Source: JALOAT01 sp041677345 (GTDB lineage Bacteria; Pseudomonadota; Gammaproteobacteria; Thiohalomonadales; Thiohalomonadaceae). From it: a stretch of 64,000 nt of DNA. The position numbers were made by a program, and so were the translations under genes. The notes beneath the pieces are model-generated. The model worked only from the letters and a program-made list of their open reading frames with translations. It was not told where the DNA came from and did not search any database. Position 1 is the stretch's first letter; every line of letters begins with the position of its first letter. Positions 45,721-54,838 of the stretch are shown piece by piece. The stretch covers positions 1 through 64,000 of the forward strand of contig JBAYQE010000004.1 in the NCBI GenBank assembly GCA_041677345.1, given 5' to 3'.

Positions 45721-46386
45721 TCACTTCTCGAAAACGATGGTCTCCGGGCTGGCGCCGAGTTCGACCAGGGCGGCGTTGATCTCGCGCACGAACACCTTGG
45801 GCCCGCAGGTGTAGAAACGCTGGCCGAAGTCGCCGATCCTCTCGCGCAGCAGGTCCTTGTCGATGCGCCGCGCCTCGCATCCGGGGGCGGTGGCGCGGGT
45901 GCAGAGGAAGGTACAGCGCTCGCCCAGGTAATGGCGGAATTCCTCGGCGCAGATGATGTCTGCCGGGGTCTTGTTGGAAAACAGCAGTGTACAGCCATCC
46001 AATTGGCCGTCACGCGCCAGCCGCCGCAGGATGGCCATGAACGGCGTTATACCCGCGCCACCGGCGATGAAGACACCGGGCCCTTCGTAACGGATACTGC
46101 CCCACGGGTCGGAGACGAGCAGATGCGCACCGGGTTCCAACCGGTGCAGTGCATCGGTCACCCCTTGGTGATCCGGGTACCGCTTGATGGTGAACTCCAG
46201 CACCCGATCCTCCTCCAGGGAGGTGGGTGTAAACGGGCGCGTCTTTTCGCTCCACTCCGGCGTGGCGATGGCGAGGTCCACGCCTTGGCCCGGCGTCACG
46301 TCAAACCCGGGTGGGCGCGTCGTAATGAAGCGTTTCACGTCGTGGGTTACGAATTCCGTCATCAATAATTCGATTTCGTGCGCCAC
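45721..46386 (-). CDS. FAD/NAD(P)H flavodoxin-reductase-like oxidoreductase
   Basis: A 221-aa protein of the ferredoxin-NADP reductase fold without a 2Fe-2S domain: FAD-binding TRPFTPTS (in KTRPFTPTSLEE), NAD(P)-binding FIAGGAGITPFMAIL, and CGP in FYTCGPKVFV. Electron partner unknown. The GTG at 46386 is chosen: AGGAGG lies directly against the ATG at 46392 (no spacing) but six bases before the GTG. Convergent with tmcA. Confidence 0.85.
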   Translation of the reverse strand: MAHEIELLMTEFVTHDVKRFITTRPPGFDVTPGQGVDLAIATPEWSEKTRPFTPTSLEEDRVLEFTIKRYPDHQGVTDALHRLEPGAHLLVSDPWGSIRYEGPGVFIAGGAGITPFMAILRRLARDGQLDGCTLLFSNKTPADIICAEEFRHYLGERCTFLCTRATAPGCEARRIDKDLLRERIGDFGQRFYTCGPKVFVREINAALVELGASPETIVFEK

Positions 46387-46580
46387 GGTCATCCTCCTCG
46401 TGTCTTTACCCTCACGGAAAAGGCTAGACCGCCTGCACGGTGTTGCATGCCGGCGCCTTCGAACCCGGGCACACGAGCCACGCCACGGACGGCATCGTGA
46501 CGAGGGCGGCCGACGGTACGCGAAGTGCTTTTCCAGCGCTGCTAGATTGAGCTTATAGGACGACGGAGGAGGAACATGCC

Positions 46581-47123
46581 ATGCGTATGATCGTCAAGCT
46601 CGGCGCCGCCACCTTGTGCGGCGCGCTGGTGAGCACCCAGGCCCATGCCGTGCTACCGGGCTTCTACATCGGTGGTGCCGCGGGCCAGACCACGGTAGAA
46701 GGTGATTTCAACGGCTTCGACTTCGACGAGACCGACACCAGTTGGAAGGCCTATGCCGGTGCCCGTTTTGGGCTGCTCGGCATCGAGGGCGGCTACGTGA
46801 ATCTGGCCGACTCGAGCGATGACGATGTGGACATGGAGGCCACTGGCTGGGACCTGTTCGGCACCTTGAATATCGGCACGGGACCGATCACGGTATTCGC
46901 CAAGGCCGGTGCCATCATGTGGGATGCGGAGGCGGAAGTAGCCGGCATCGACATCGATGACGACGACACGGATCTCGCCTACGGCGTGGGCGCCTCGTTC
47001 AACATCACGCCGTTGACCGCCATCCGTGCCGAATGGGAACGCTTCGAAATCGATGAATTGGCCGACACCGCGGATATCGACCAGGTGGACATGATGTCGC
47101 TGGGCGTGGACATCACCTTCTAG
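46581..47123 (+). CDS. Small outer-membrane beta-barrel protein
   Basis: A 180-aa protein with signal peptide (cleavage after AHA, near residue 23) and an eight-stranded OmpA/OmpW-like barrel: GFYIGGAAGQTTV at the start, alternating aromatic strands (WKAYAGARFGLLGIEGGYVNL) and a terminal SLGVDITF ending in Phe, the outer-membrane insertion signal. Loops are very acidic (DSSDDDVDME, DIDDDDTD), suited to saline surroundings or Ca binding. GGAGGAGG eight bases upstream sets the start. Its own transcription unit. Confidence 0.8.
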   Translation: MRMIVKLGAATLCGALVSTQAHAVLPGFYIGGAAGQTTVEGDFNGFDFDETDTSWKAYAGARFGLLGIEGGYVNLADSSDDDVDMEATGWDLFGTLNIGTGPITVFAKAGAIMWDAEAEVAGIDIDDDDTDLAYGVGASFNITPLTAIRAEWERFEIDELADTADIDQVDMMSLGVDITF

Positions 47124-47132
47124 CCCCCCACA

Positions 47133-47157
47133 GGCGCCGGAGCCTGGCTCCGGCGCC
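47133..47157 (+). terminator. Hairpin after the outer-membrane barrel gene
   Basis: GGCGCCGGAG and CTCCGGCGCC form a perfect 10-bp stem (extendable to 12) with a 5-base loop, starting 10 bases after the stop. No T-run follows. Confidence 0.6.
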
Positions 47158-47234
47158 GCAGAGCGTTGTCACGGCGATGCACCCCGGCGCCGTGCGCCGT
47201 ACAATAGGCGTCTCTTTCGCCGGAGCACCGTTTC

Positions 47235-48077
47235 GTGAAGCTGAGCGTCGACGCCTTCCGCGCCTGGGAAAACAAGCGCATCACACTGTTGGGCATGTCG
47301 GGGGTGGGCAAGACCCGCCTGTCCAATATCCTGCGCCGGGGCAACTGGTTCCATTATTCGGGTGACTACCGCATTGGCACTCGCTACCTGGATGAGGCCA
47401 TCCTCGACAACATCAAGCAGCAGGCCATGACCATCCCGTTCCTGCGCGACCTGCTGCGCTCGGATTCCATCTACATCCGCAACAACATCACCGTGAATCA
47501 CCTCAAGCCGGTATCCACCTTCATGGGCAAGCTGGGTAATCCGGAGCTCGGCGGTCTGTCGCTCTCCGAATTCAAACGGCGCCAGAATCTGCACCGTGAG
47601 GCCGAGATTGCGGCCTTCAAGGATGTGCCGGAGTTTATCCGCAAGGCACAGACCATCTACGGCTACCAACACTTCGTGAATGATGCCGGCGGCTCGCTAT
47701 GCGAGCTGGATGACCCGCAGGTGCTGCGCATCCTGGATGAACACACGCTGATCCTCTATATCAAGGCCAGCGAGAAGGACGAGCGTGAGCTCATCCGCCG
47801 CGCCGAGGCCGACCCGAAGCCGCTGTATTACCGCGAGGCCTTCCTCGATGAGCAGCTCGCGATCTACATGCGCGAGCGCGGCCTCCATTACGTGGCCCTC
47901 ATCGACCCGGACGACTTTGTACGCTGGGTGTTCCCGCACCTGTTCTATGCACGCATCCCGCGCTACGAGGCCATCGCCGCGACCTACGGCTATACCGTAA
48001 CCACCGACGAAGTCTCGCAAGTGCAGAGTGAAGACGATTTCCTCGCGCTCATCGAACGCGCCGTGGCGCGCGGCTGA
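47235..48077 (+). CDS. P-loop ATPase-like protein adjacent to metA
   Basis: A 280-aa cytoplasmic protein. The Walker A LLGMSGVGKTRLSNIL (residues 18-33) is clear; the remainder (FHYSGDYRIGTRYLDEAI, QTIYGYQHFVNDAGGSLCEL, HTLILYIKASEKDE) suggests a kinase-like P-loop NTPase. Start is GTG at 47235 with CGGAG upstream. I recognise it as a conserved family but not a function. It is 22 bases upstream of metA on the same strand, so a link with methionine metabolism is possible by context only. Confidence 0.7.
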   Translation: MKLSVDAFRAWENKRITLLGMSGVGKTRLSNILRRGNWFHYSGDYRIGTRYLDEAILDNIKQQAMTIPFLRDLLRSDSIYIRNNITVNHLKPVSTFMGKLGNPELGGLSLSEFKRRQNLHREAEIAAFKDVPEFIRKAQTIYGYQHFVNDAGGSLCELDDPQVLRILDEHTLILYIKASEKDERELIRRAEADPKPLYYREAFLDEQLAIYMRERGLHYVALIDPDDFVRWVFPHLFYARIPRYEAIAATYGYTVTTDEVSQVQSEDDFLALIERAVARG

Positions 48078-48099
48078 TTCATTACCGAGGGCACTGCCA

Positions 48100-49182
48100 A
48101 TGCCACTGGTCGCCAACACCCCCTTGCCGGCCTTCGATCGACTCAAACAGGAAGGCCAGACCGTGATCCCGGGCGAGGCTGCCGTACGCCAGGACATCCG
48201 CGAGCTGCACGTCGGGCTGCTCAACATGATGCCTGACGCGGCGCTGGAGGCCACCGAGCGCCAGTTCTTCCGCCTGGTGGGCGAGGCCAACCAGATCGCG
48301 CAGTTTTACATGCACCCTTTTACGCTCAAGGAGCTCAAGCGCGGCCCGGTGGGCCAGGCGCATGTGGAGCGTTTCTATGAGAGCTTCGAGCAGGTGAAGG
48401 AACAGGGACTGGACGCACTCATCGTCACCGGTGCCAATGTCTCCAGTCCGCACCTTTCGGAGCAGCCGTTCTGGAAGCCCCTCATCGAGGTCATCGACTG
48501 GGCTTACGAGAACGTCACCTCCACGCTGTGCTCCTGTCTCACCACCCACGCCGTGATGGAGTTCCGCTACGGCCAGCCGCGCCGTGCACTCGGCTTCAAG
48601 CGCTGGGGTGTGTATTCTCACCGCCTGGTAGACCGTCACCACCCGCTGGTGCAGGGCGTGAACACACGTTTCGACGTGCCCCATTCGCGCTTCAACCAGA
48701 TCGATCGCGAACAATTCCTCGCCGTCGGCTGCCGAGTGCTGGTGGAGAGCGCCGCGGCGGGCGTGCACCTGGGCACCAGCGAGGACGGGTTCCGGCTGGT
48801 ATTCCTGCAGGGTCATCCTGAATACGACACGGTGAGCCTGCTGAAGGAATACAAGCGCGAAGTGGCACTATTCGCCGCAGGCAAGCGTCCCGATTACCCG
48901 CCCTTCGTGGAAAACTACTTCACACCGCAAAACGAAGCCGTGCTCGAGGAGCACCACGAACGTCTGGTGGCCGCGCTCGCCGAGGGACGGCCCGCACCTG
49001 AATTCCCCGAAAGGCTGGTGGCCGCGCAGCTCGACAACACCTGGCATGACACTGCCGAGGCCGTGATCAACAACTGGATGGGCATGGTCTACCAGCTCAC
49101 TCACCTGGACCGCAAGAAACCCTTCAAGGACGACGTGGACCCGTGTGATCCCCTCGGCCTGGGCGATACGCCCGCCGGCTGA
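48100..49182 (+). CDS. metA: Homoserine O-succinyltransferase
   Basis: First committed step of methionine synthesis: activates homoserine with an acyl-CoA. The 360-aa MetA-fold enzyme shows LLNMMPDAALEATERQF, the catalytic Cys in TLCSCLTTHAVMEF (near residue 148), and the His/Glu of QGHPEYDTVSLLKEY. Succinyl versus acetyl specificity depends on single active-site residues and is not certain. The ATG at 48100 has GAGG at about nine bases; the longer frame upstream overlaps the ATPase gene and is rejected. Confidence 0.93.
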   Translation: MPLVANTPLPAFDRLKQEGQTVIPGEAAVRQDIRELHVGLLNMMPDAALEATERQFFRLVGEANQIAQFYMHPFTLKELKRGPVGQAHVERFYESFEQVKEQGLDALIVTGANVSSPHLSEQPFWKPLIEVIDWAYENVTSTLCSCLTTHAVMEFRYGQPRRALGFKRWGVYSHRLVDRHHPLVQGVNTRFDVPHSRFNQIDREQFLAVGCRVLVESAAAGVHLGTSEDGFRLVFLQGHPEYDTVSLLKEYKREVALFAAGKRPDYPPFVENYFTPQNEAVLEEHHERLVAALAEGRPAPEFPERLVAAQLDNTWHDTAEAVINNWMGMVYQLTHLDRKKPFKDDVDPCDPLGLGDTPAG

Positions 49183-49183
49183 C

Positions 49184-49930
49184 GTGGGCCTGTTCCCGCG
49201 CCTGGCAGGCCGGAAGCGCAAGCCGCGGCGAGGCAGGACCTGGCTGCGTGGGGTGCTCGCGGCAGCATTCCTTCTCCTCATCGCCGACGGCATCTACCTG
49301 GCACGGATCTGGCCCGACTGGGAGCCGCTGGCGCGGGGTGCCATCCCCAAATCGCGCTTCATCCACCGGTACGAAGCCGCGCGCGCCCAGGATCCCGCGC
49401 TGCCGCCGCTGCGCTGGCGTCCGGTATCCCTGGCACGTATTGCGCCCGTGATGCGCCGCGTGGTGGTGGTGGCCGAGGACAGCCGCTTCTGGCGGCACGC
49501 GGGCGTGGACACGGTCGCCCTCCGCGGCGCCATGGAATACAACCTCGAGCACGGCCGCGTGGCCTACGGCGCGAGCACCATCTCCCAACAGACCGCCAAG
49601 AACCTGTTTCTCTCCGACGCGCGCGACCCGCTGCGCAAGTGGCACGAGCTGTTGCTCACGCTCGCCATGGAACGCAAGCTGCGCAAGGCACGCATCCTGG
49701 AGATCTATCTGAACGTGGCCGAGTTCGGACCGGGGGTGTTCGGCGTGGAGGCGGCGGCACGGCTGTATTTCGGCGTTACCGCCGCAGAGCTCGCGCCCGA
49801 CCAGGCGGTGAGCCTGGCGGCCAGCCTGCCGAGCCCCAAGCTGCACAACCCCGCCACCGCGACACGCACCTGGGAGAAACGTCGCGAACGCATCGGGCGC
49901 CATCTCACCACGCTGGGACGGCGCTCCTGA
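49184..49930 (+). CDS. mtgA: Monofunctional biosynthetic peptidoglycan transglycosylase
   Basis: Polymerises lipid II glycan strands without a transpeptidase domain. 248 aa: one N-terminal membrane helix (VLAAAFLLLIADGIYLARI), then the GT51 motifs EDSRFWRHAGVD (Glu near residue 98), GASTISQQTAKNLFL and RKLRKARILEIYLN. The GTG at 49184, just after the metA stop, is preferred; a GTG inside metA (49145) is the alternative. The stop directly abuts the stop of the convergent atpC. Confidence 0.92.
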   Translation: MGLFPRLAGRKRKPRRGRTWLRGVLAAAFLLLIADGIYLARIWPDWEPLARGAIPKSRFIHRYEAARAQDPALPPLRWRPVSLARIAPVMRRVVVVAEDSRFWRHAGVDTVALRGAMEYNLEHGRVAYGASTISQQTAKNLFLSDARDPLRKWHELLLTLAMERKLRKARILEIYLNVAEFGPGVFGVEAAARLYFGVTAAELAPDQAVSLAASLPSPKLHNPATATRTWEKRRERIGRHLTTLGRRS

Positions 49931-50374
49931 TCAGCGCCGCCGCCGTCGGCGTGTGTCTTCGAGGGTACGCAACTGGGCCATGGCCTTGAGCAATTCCGCC
50001 TGGGCCAGGTCGCGATCGCTGTAGAGCGTGGCCGTGCGCATGGCCTCCTCGGCGGCATGGCGTGCCTGTTGTGCCGCTTCTTCGTCGATGTCGTCGCCAC
50101 GCAGGGCCGTGTCTGCAAGGATGGTCACAAGATCGGGCTGGACCTCCAGGAAGCCGCCGTCCACATAGATGTACTCCTCCTCCCCGGCGTCCGTACGGAT
50201 GCGCACCTCCCCCGGTGCCAGAAAGGTCATGAGGGGTGCGTGGCGGGGCAGGATACCCAGTTCACCGGTGACCGACTGCACCGATACCATGCGCGCCTTG
50301 CCCGAGTACACCTGGGCCTGGGCGCTCACGATCTCCAGCCTGAACGTCTTGTCGGAAAGTGGCAAGTCAGCCAT
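49931..50374 (-). CDS. atpC: Orphan ATP synthase epsilon subunit
   Basis: A 147-aa F1 epsilon subunit: beta-sandwich domain with RLEIVSAQAQVYSGKARMV, ELGILPRHAPLMTFLAPG and YIYVDGGFLEVQPDLVTILADTA, then the helical hairpin (QARHAAEEAMRTA onward) and an Arg-rich tail TRRRRRR. Epsilon normally closes the atpIBEFHAGDC operon; here no other atp gene is present and it is instead overlapped by a kinase-like gene upstream (8 bases). It is either a relocated or second epsilon subunit. The poly-Arg tail is unusual. Confidence 0.88.
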   Translation of the reverse strand: MADLPLSDKTFRLEIVSAQAQVYSGKARMVSVQSVTGELGILPRHAPLMTFLAPGEVRIRTDAGEEEYIYVDGGFLEVQPDLVTILADTALRGDDIDEEAAQQARHAAEEAMRTATLYSDRDLAQAELLKAMAQLRTLEDTRRRRRR

Positions 50375-51059
50375 TGCGTTCCTTCTCGGCGGTATGGAAA
50401 CCCATGGCGTGCATGGCGGTGAGCACGAAGTCCGTGGCCGCGTCCCAGTCGTCGAGTTTGTCCGTGTTCAGCACCAGATCGAAGGTATCCGCCTCGTGCA
50501 GGCGGTGGTGTACCAGCTTGAAGGTGAACTCGTCCCTTTCCTTGTTGACCTCGCGCACACGCTTCAATGCCGCCTCGGTGCCGATGCCTTCGCGCACTGC
50601 GATACGCGCGGCGCAGCGCGCCTCGCTTCCCACCACGCGCAGGCGGAAGACCTCGCGGTTGCTGAGCACGATATGCGCACCACGCCCCACCACGACGCCA
50701 CCGTCCTGGGCGATGCAAAGCAGCACATCGAACAGGTGGTGGCGGTAGGACGAGAGGAAGGTGCTCTGCCCCGAGAGCAGGCTGAACAGCCAGGTATCGC
50801 GTCCGTCACGTGCGCGCTCGTCCAGGCGCGCCATGAACTCGCGATCCACGTTGGCTCGTTCGGCGATGGCGTCGAGGATCTCCTGGTCGTAGAACAGCAC
50901 CCCGAGGCGTTCGGCGAGACGCCGGGCGATTTCGTAGCCGCCTGCACCCAAGTCGCGTGACACGGTGACCACCGGGCGGTAGCCCGGCTCCGAACGCCGC
51001 TTGCGGTCGGCGTAGTACTCGGAGGTGATGAGCATCTGTATGACCTTCTGGATATCCAT
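50367..51059 (-). CDS. Cytidylate kinase-like family protein
   Basis: A 230-aa protein of the cytidylate-kinase-like P-loop family (AAK-6 type): VTVSRDLGAGGYEIARRLAERL is the modified P-loop (SRDLGAGG rather than the GxxGSGK of true Cmk), then LFYDQEILDAIAE, VVVGRGAHIVL and RIAVREG. Preceded by a helical N-terminus. Members are common in deltaproteobacterial and sulfur-oxidising genomes, with unknown phosphoacceptor. Its 3' end overlaps the atpC start by eight bases, so the two are translationally coupled. Confidence 0.8.
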   Translation of the reverse strand: MDIQKVIQMLITSEYYADRKRRSEPGYRPVVTVSRDLGAGGYEIARRLAERLGVLFYDQEILDAIAERANVDREFMARLDERARDGRDTWLFSLLSGQSTFLSSYRHHLFDVLLCIAQDGGVVVGRGAHIVLSNREVFRLRVVGSEARCAARIAVREGIGTEAALKRVREVNKERDEFTFKLVHHRLHEADTFDLVLNTDKLDDWDAATDFVLTAMHAMGFHTAEKERNG

Positions 51060-51120
51060 GCTTGCACCTTCGCGACGTTAGCGGAACCATACCCGCTTCC
51101 AGACTCCGGTCAAGCCGTCC

Positions 51121-51849
51121 ATGCAAAAGTTCCCACCCTTCACCTTCACACCCGTGGGCATCGTGCATTCGCCGTACAAGGAAAAGTTTGGCATCCCGCG
51201 CCAGCCCGGACTGGTGCCCGAGGCACGCGCCCGCCTGGAACTGTTCGCCCCCTATGACCGCGAGGAGGCGCTGCGTGGCCTGGAAGGGTTCTCGCATGTG
51301 TGGCTGGTGTTCGTGTTCCATGCCATTCCACGGGGCACATGGAAGCCCACGGTGCGACCACCGCGGCTCGGGGGCAACGAGCGCATGGGTGTATTCGCCA
51401 CCCGCTCCATGTTCCGCCCCAACCCTATCGGCCTGTCGGTGGTGGAGCTGGATGGCTTCGGGCGTGAAAACGACCGCCTGGTACTGCGCCTGCGCGGTGC
51501 CGACCTGCTGGACGGCACACCCGTGCTCGATATCAAGCCCTACCTGCCCTATGTGGATGCCATCCCGGACGCCCGCGGTGCATACGCCCAATTGGCCCCC
51601 GCCACCCTGCCCGAGGTGGCCTTCACGCCCGAAGCCGCCACAACCTGCGCCGCCCTGGAACCGCGCCACCCCGGCCTCACGCGCTTCATCACCGCCGTGC
51701 TCCTCCAGGATCCGCGACCGGGCTATCGCACCGAAGAGCGGGGTGAATACGGCATGCGGTTACTGGACTTCAATGTGCGATGGCGGGCAGAGGACGAGCG
51801 GATTACGGTGTTTGCCGTCGAAACCTGTCGGGATGACGACAGCCCGTGA
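51121..51849 (+). CDS. trmO: tRNA t6A37 N6-methyltransferase TrmO
   Basis: SAM-dependent methylation of t6A37 to m6t6A in threonine tRNA. The 242-aa protein (formerly TsaA/YaeB) carries FTFTPVGIVHSPYKEKFGIPRQ at the start, GFSHVWLVFVFH, and the signature GVFATRSMFRPNPIGLSVVEL near residue 92, with a C-terminal YGMRLLDFNVRW. Family length matches E. coli YaeB (235). Convergent with the sigma-54 activator gene. Confidence 0.92.
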   Translation: MQKFPPFTFTPVGIVHSPYKEKFGIPRQPGLVPEARARLELFAPYDREEALRGLEGFSHVWLVFVFHAIPRGTWKPTVRPPRLGGNERMGVFATRSMFRPNPIGLSVVELDGFGRENDRLVLRLRGADLLDGTPVLDIKPYLPYVDAIPDARGAYAQLAPATLPEVAFTPEAATTCAALEPRHPGLTRFITAVLLQDPRPGYRTEERGEYGMRLLDFNVRWRAEDERITVFAVETCRDDDSP

Positions 51850-51877
51850 CCTGCCCGAAGCTCGACGGCATTGTCTC

Positions 51878-51895
51878 CCGGCGCCTGAGCGCCGG
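51878..51895. terminator. Hairpin between convergent trmO and the activator gene
   Basis: CCGGCGC (51878-51884) and GCGCCGG (51889-51895) form a 7-bp stem with a 4-base loop, in the 63-base gap between the two stops. No T-run. Confidence 0.45.
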
Positions 51896-51912
51896 CGGCT
51901 CCAGGTGCCCGC

Positions 51913-53340
51913 TCAGGTGACAGGGCCTCGTCCTGTGTCCGCGTCGAGGTTGTAGCGCTTGATCTTGCGCCACAGGGTGGACTTGTCGATGCCGAGGATT
52001 TCTGCGGTCAGGCTGCGGTCACCCTGGGTCTCCGTGAGGATCTTGCGGATGAACCAGGTTTCCAGTTGTTCGAGGCTTTGTGGCGGGACGTGGCCTGTCT
52101 CGGGTGATGGCGCCTCGGCCTGTCCACAACCGATACGGGGCGGCAACAACTCGGGCTCGATCTTGTCGCCTTCGCAAAGGATCACCATGCGCTGCACCAC
52201 GTGCTCGAGTTCACGCACGTTGCCTGGCCAGTCGTGACGCATCAGTGCGGCGAGGGTCTCGGTGGTCAGGCCGTTGACTGACTTGGCGTACTGGCGGGAA
52301 AACTTGTTGACGAAAAAGTATGCCAACAGCGGAATGTCCTCGCGCCGCTCGCGCAGCGGCGGGATGGCGATATCCATGACCATGAGGCGATAGTACAAGT
52401 CCTCACGGAACTGCCCTTGCGTGATCATGTCGCCCATGGCGCGGTTGCTGGCAGCGAGGATGCGCACATCGACGAAGTGGGGTTCGGTCTCGCCCATCGG
52501 GTAGAAACTGCCGTCCTGCAAGACGCGCAACAGCTTGGCCTGCAGCGAGAGTGATGCGTTGTTGATCTCGTCCAGAAACAGTGACCCACCGTTGGCGACG
52601 TCGAACAGACCGGGCTTGTTGCGCTCGGCGCCGGTGAACGCACCCTTGCGGTACCCGAACAGTTCACTTTCGATGAGGTGTTCCGGAATGGCTGCGCAGT
52701 TGATGGCCACGAACGGCCTGTCGCAACGTTTACTGCACGCGTGGATCTGGCGTGCCACCACTTCCTTGCCACTCCCGCTTTCACCACTGATGAGGACGCT
52801 GCAGTCATAGTTCGCGGCGGCGTCGATCATCTGGCCGACCCGTTCCATGGCTGCGGACTGGCCGATGATGCCGCCCTCCTCATAGACGCGGCTGGTCGCC
52901 CGCAGACGCCGGTTTTCGGTACTGAGCCGGTGGTACTCCAGCGCACGCTCCACCGTGCAACGCAGTTCGACGTTTTCGAACGGCTTGCGCAGGTAATCGA
53001 AAACGCCGTTCTTGAAGGCCTCCACGGCGGAATCGACGGTCGCGAAGCCGGTGATCAACACCACCTGGGTCAACGCATCACGGGCCTTGGCGAAGGCGAG
53101 CACCTCGAGTCCATCGCGCCCGGGCATCCGCAAATCGGTGATCACCACACCCACCGCACGGTTTTCCAGTACACCTATCGCTTCCTCGGCGTTGCGCGCA
53201 CAGACCACCTCCGCCTGATCATTGAGCGGATCCAGCACGCTGGCGATGAGCGCGCGCATGTTGTCGTCATCCTCGGTGACGAGAATCACGGTGCGCGGTG
53301 CGCGTTCCTGTATTGCCGGCGATTTCAACACCGCGTTCAT
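51913..53340 (-). CDS. NtrC-family sigma-54-dependent response regulator
   Basis: A 475-aa activator. Receiver domain with acidic pocket E23-D24-D25, phospho-Asp D69 (VVITDLRMPG), T97 and K119; AAA+ domain with Walker A GESGSGKE at 186-193, GAFTGA sigma-54 contact loop at 233-238, and GGSLFLDEINN; C-terminal Fis-type helix-turn-helix (TAEILGIDKSTLWRKIKRYNL). All residues needed for phosphorylation and sigma-54 activation are present. The start overlaps the kinase stop in ATGA. A matching sigma-54 promoter and paired upstream sites lie at 62573-62697, making the tusA-yedE-to-porin operon its probable target. Confidence 0.93.
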   Translation of the reverse strand: MNAVLKSPAIQERAPRTVILVTEDDDNMRALIASVLDPLNDQAEVVCARNAEEAIGVLENRAVGVVITDLRMPGRDGLEVLAFAKARDALTQVVLITGFATVDSAVEAFKNGVFDYLRKPFENVELRCTVERALEYHRLSTENRRLRATSRVYEEGGIIGQSAAMERVGQMIDAAANYDCSVLISGESGSGKEVVARQIHACSKRCDRPFVAINCAAIPEHLIESELFGYRKGAFTGAERNKPGLFDVANGGSLFLDEINNASLSLQAKLLRVLQDGSFYPMGETEPHFVDVRILAASNRAMGDMITQGQFREDLYYRLMVMDIAIPPLRERREDIPLLAYFFVNKFSRQYAKSVNGLTTETLAALMRHDWPGNVRELEHVVQRMVILCEGDKIEPELLPPRIGCGQAEAPSPETGHVPPQSLEQLETWFIRKILTETQGDRSLTAEILGIDKSTLWRKIKRYNLDADTGRGPVT

Positions 53341-54770
53341 GCCACGACCCTCTCCATCTGTACGGCGGGCAGGCGCAGCACGAAGCGTGTGCCGGCGGTG
53401 TAATCCGGGTCATGGCGAATGAAACCGCCGCGGCGCACCATCATGGCCTGGCTGACGGAAAGACCGAGACCACTGCCTTCGCCCACGCGCTTGGTGGTGA
53501 AGAACGGGTCGAAGATCCGGCTGCGCAGCTCGGGAGGGATACCCGGTCCCGTGTCCTCCACCTGGATGGTTACGCAGCCGCTGCCGTCGTCATAGGCCGC
53601 GATGCGGATGCGTGGATCCTGGATGCCGTCCAGCGCCTGAATGGCATTGAGCAGCAGGTTCGTGAGTACGATGTCCAGGTAGTTGCAACCGCCGTCGATG
53701 CGCAATTCGCCCGGTGGCAGATCCAGTACCACGGGGATCTTGTAGCGCTTGAGCTTGCAGGTAATGAAGGTGTCGATGAGTTCCCGGATGAAGGCATTGA
53801 TATCGCAGGTGTCCCCGTTGCACGGGTCGCGCCGGGCGTAATTGAGCAGATCATGAATGATGCGCGAACAGCGCTTGGTCTCGTCACCGACGATGGCGGC
53901 GTAACCGGCCAGCTTTTCGTCCCCTGCGGCGGCTTCGCGCAGCAGTTGTGAATAACCGAGAATATTCCCCAGCGGCGTGTTGAGTTCATGGGCGACACCC
54001 GCTGCCAACTGGCCCATGGCCACGAGTTTCTCGCGGATGGCCACGCTGTCCTGCAGTTGACGATAGCCGGTAATGTCCTGGACGGTGATGACGGCGCCCA
54101 TATCCGCCTCGTTCTCCGTAAGGAAGGCGAGGTTAAGGCTCAGCCAATGTTCGGAACCGCGAACCGATACACGAATCTCCTGGTTTCTGAGCCGATGTTT
54201 GTACAGGAATGCATCGCGAAGCACCTCCCGCTCGTCCTCGCCGGGCTGCAGCAGGTCAAACACGTTCTGGCCGAGGATCTGGTCCTGGCGCAGGCCGAAC
54301 ATTTCCTCGGCAGTCTTGTTGGCACCGGAAATCTGCAGATCGTCAGCAATGTGCAGAAGTCCGCCGGGAAGGCTCTGCAATATGGCATTGATCTTGTTGC
54401 GCTCGTTGAGCACACGTGCCTGGCATTCCTCCACGGTGGAAAACATGCGGCGCAGGATGACAATCATGCGGTTGTAGTCATCCGTGACCTCGCGCAACAG
54501 CGTGCCGGCGTAAGGCTGTACCGCCACAGTCTCCAGCAGGCCTTCCTGTGCGCACTGAATACTCGCCTGCAAACGCCGCAGGCAGTGCCGTTGGCGCAGG
54601 AAAAACAGCCCTGCGATGAGCAGGGCTATAAAGGAGGAGGCAGAAAGGAAGACGGAACCGGAGATTGCATTCCAGCCTGAGGCAGACAGGGCGAAGCCGC
54701 CGAGGCCGGCTGCAAAAACGGCCATGGGCAGCCATTCCCGCCCATGGCGGTGCGGAGCTGTTCTCAACAT
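53337..54770 (-). CDS. PAS-containing sensor histidine kinase
   Basis: A 477-aa kinase: two membrane helices (about residues 15-35 and 45-65) with almost no periplasmic loop, a HAMP-like linker and coiled-coil, a PAS domain (about 125-245, [25 protein letters not shown]), HisKA with the phospho-His in [16 protein letters not shown], and an HATPase with N box [11 protein letters not shown]1 [17 protein letters not shown] and G2 GSGLGLSVS. Sensing is therefore likely inside the cell or in the membrane. ATG at 54770 follows AGG; a TTG nine codons earlier exists. Overlaps the response-regulator gene. Confidence 0.92.
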   Translation of the reverse strand: MLRTAPHRHGREWLPMAVFAAGLGGFALSASGWNAISGSVFLSASSFIALLIAGLFFLRQRHCLRRLQASIQCAQEGLLETVAVQPYAGTLLREVTDDYNRMIVILRRMFSTVEECQARVLNERNKINAILQSLPGGLLHIADDLQISGANKTAEEMFGLRQDQILGQNVFDLLQPGEDEREVLRDAFLYKHRLRNQEIRVSVRGSEHWLSLNLAFLTENEADMGAVITVQDITGYRQLQDSVAIREKLVAMGQLAAGVAHELNTPLGNILGYSQLLREAAAGDEKLAGYAAIVGDETKRCSRIIHDLLNYARRDPCNGDTCDINAFIRELIDTFITCKLKRYKIPVVLDLPPGELRIDGGCNYLDIVLTNLLLNAIQALDGIQDPRIRIAAYDDGSGCVTIQVEDTGPGIPPELRSRIFDPFFTTKRVGEGSGLGLSVSQAMMVRRGGFIRHDPDYTAGTRFVLRLPAVQMERVVA

Positions 54771-54801
54771 TGCGCCTGCATACCCCCCCGAGTGCAAGCG
54801 G

Positions 54802-54826
54802 ACCGGGGCGGTTCATCCGCCCCGGT
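54802..54826 (-). terminator. Strong hairpin between porin and histidine kinase genes
   Basis: ACCGGGGCGG and CCGCCCCGGT make a perfect 10-bp stem with a 5-base loop, 13 bases past the porin stop and 32 before the kinase start. No T-run follows, so it may attenuate or stabilise rather than end the transcript fully. Confidence 0.6.
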
Positions 54827-54838
54827 GCGGTGGTTGTG

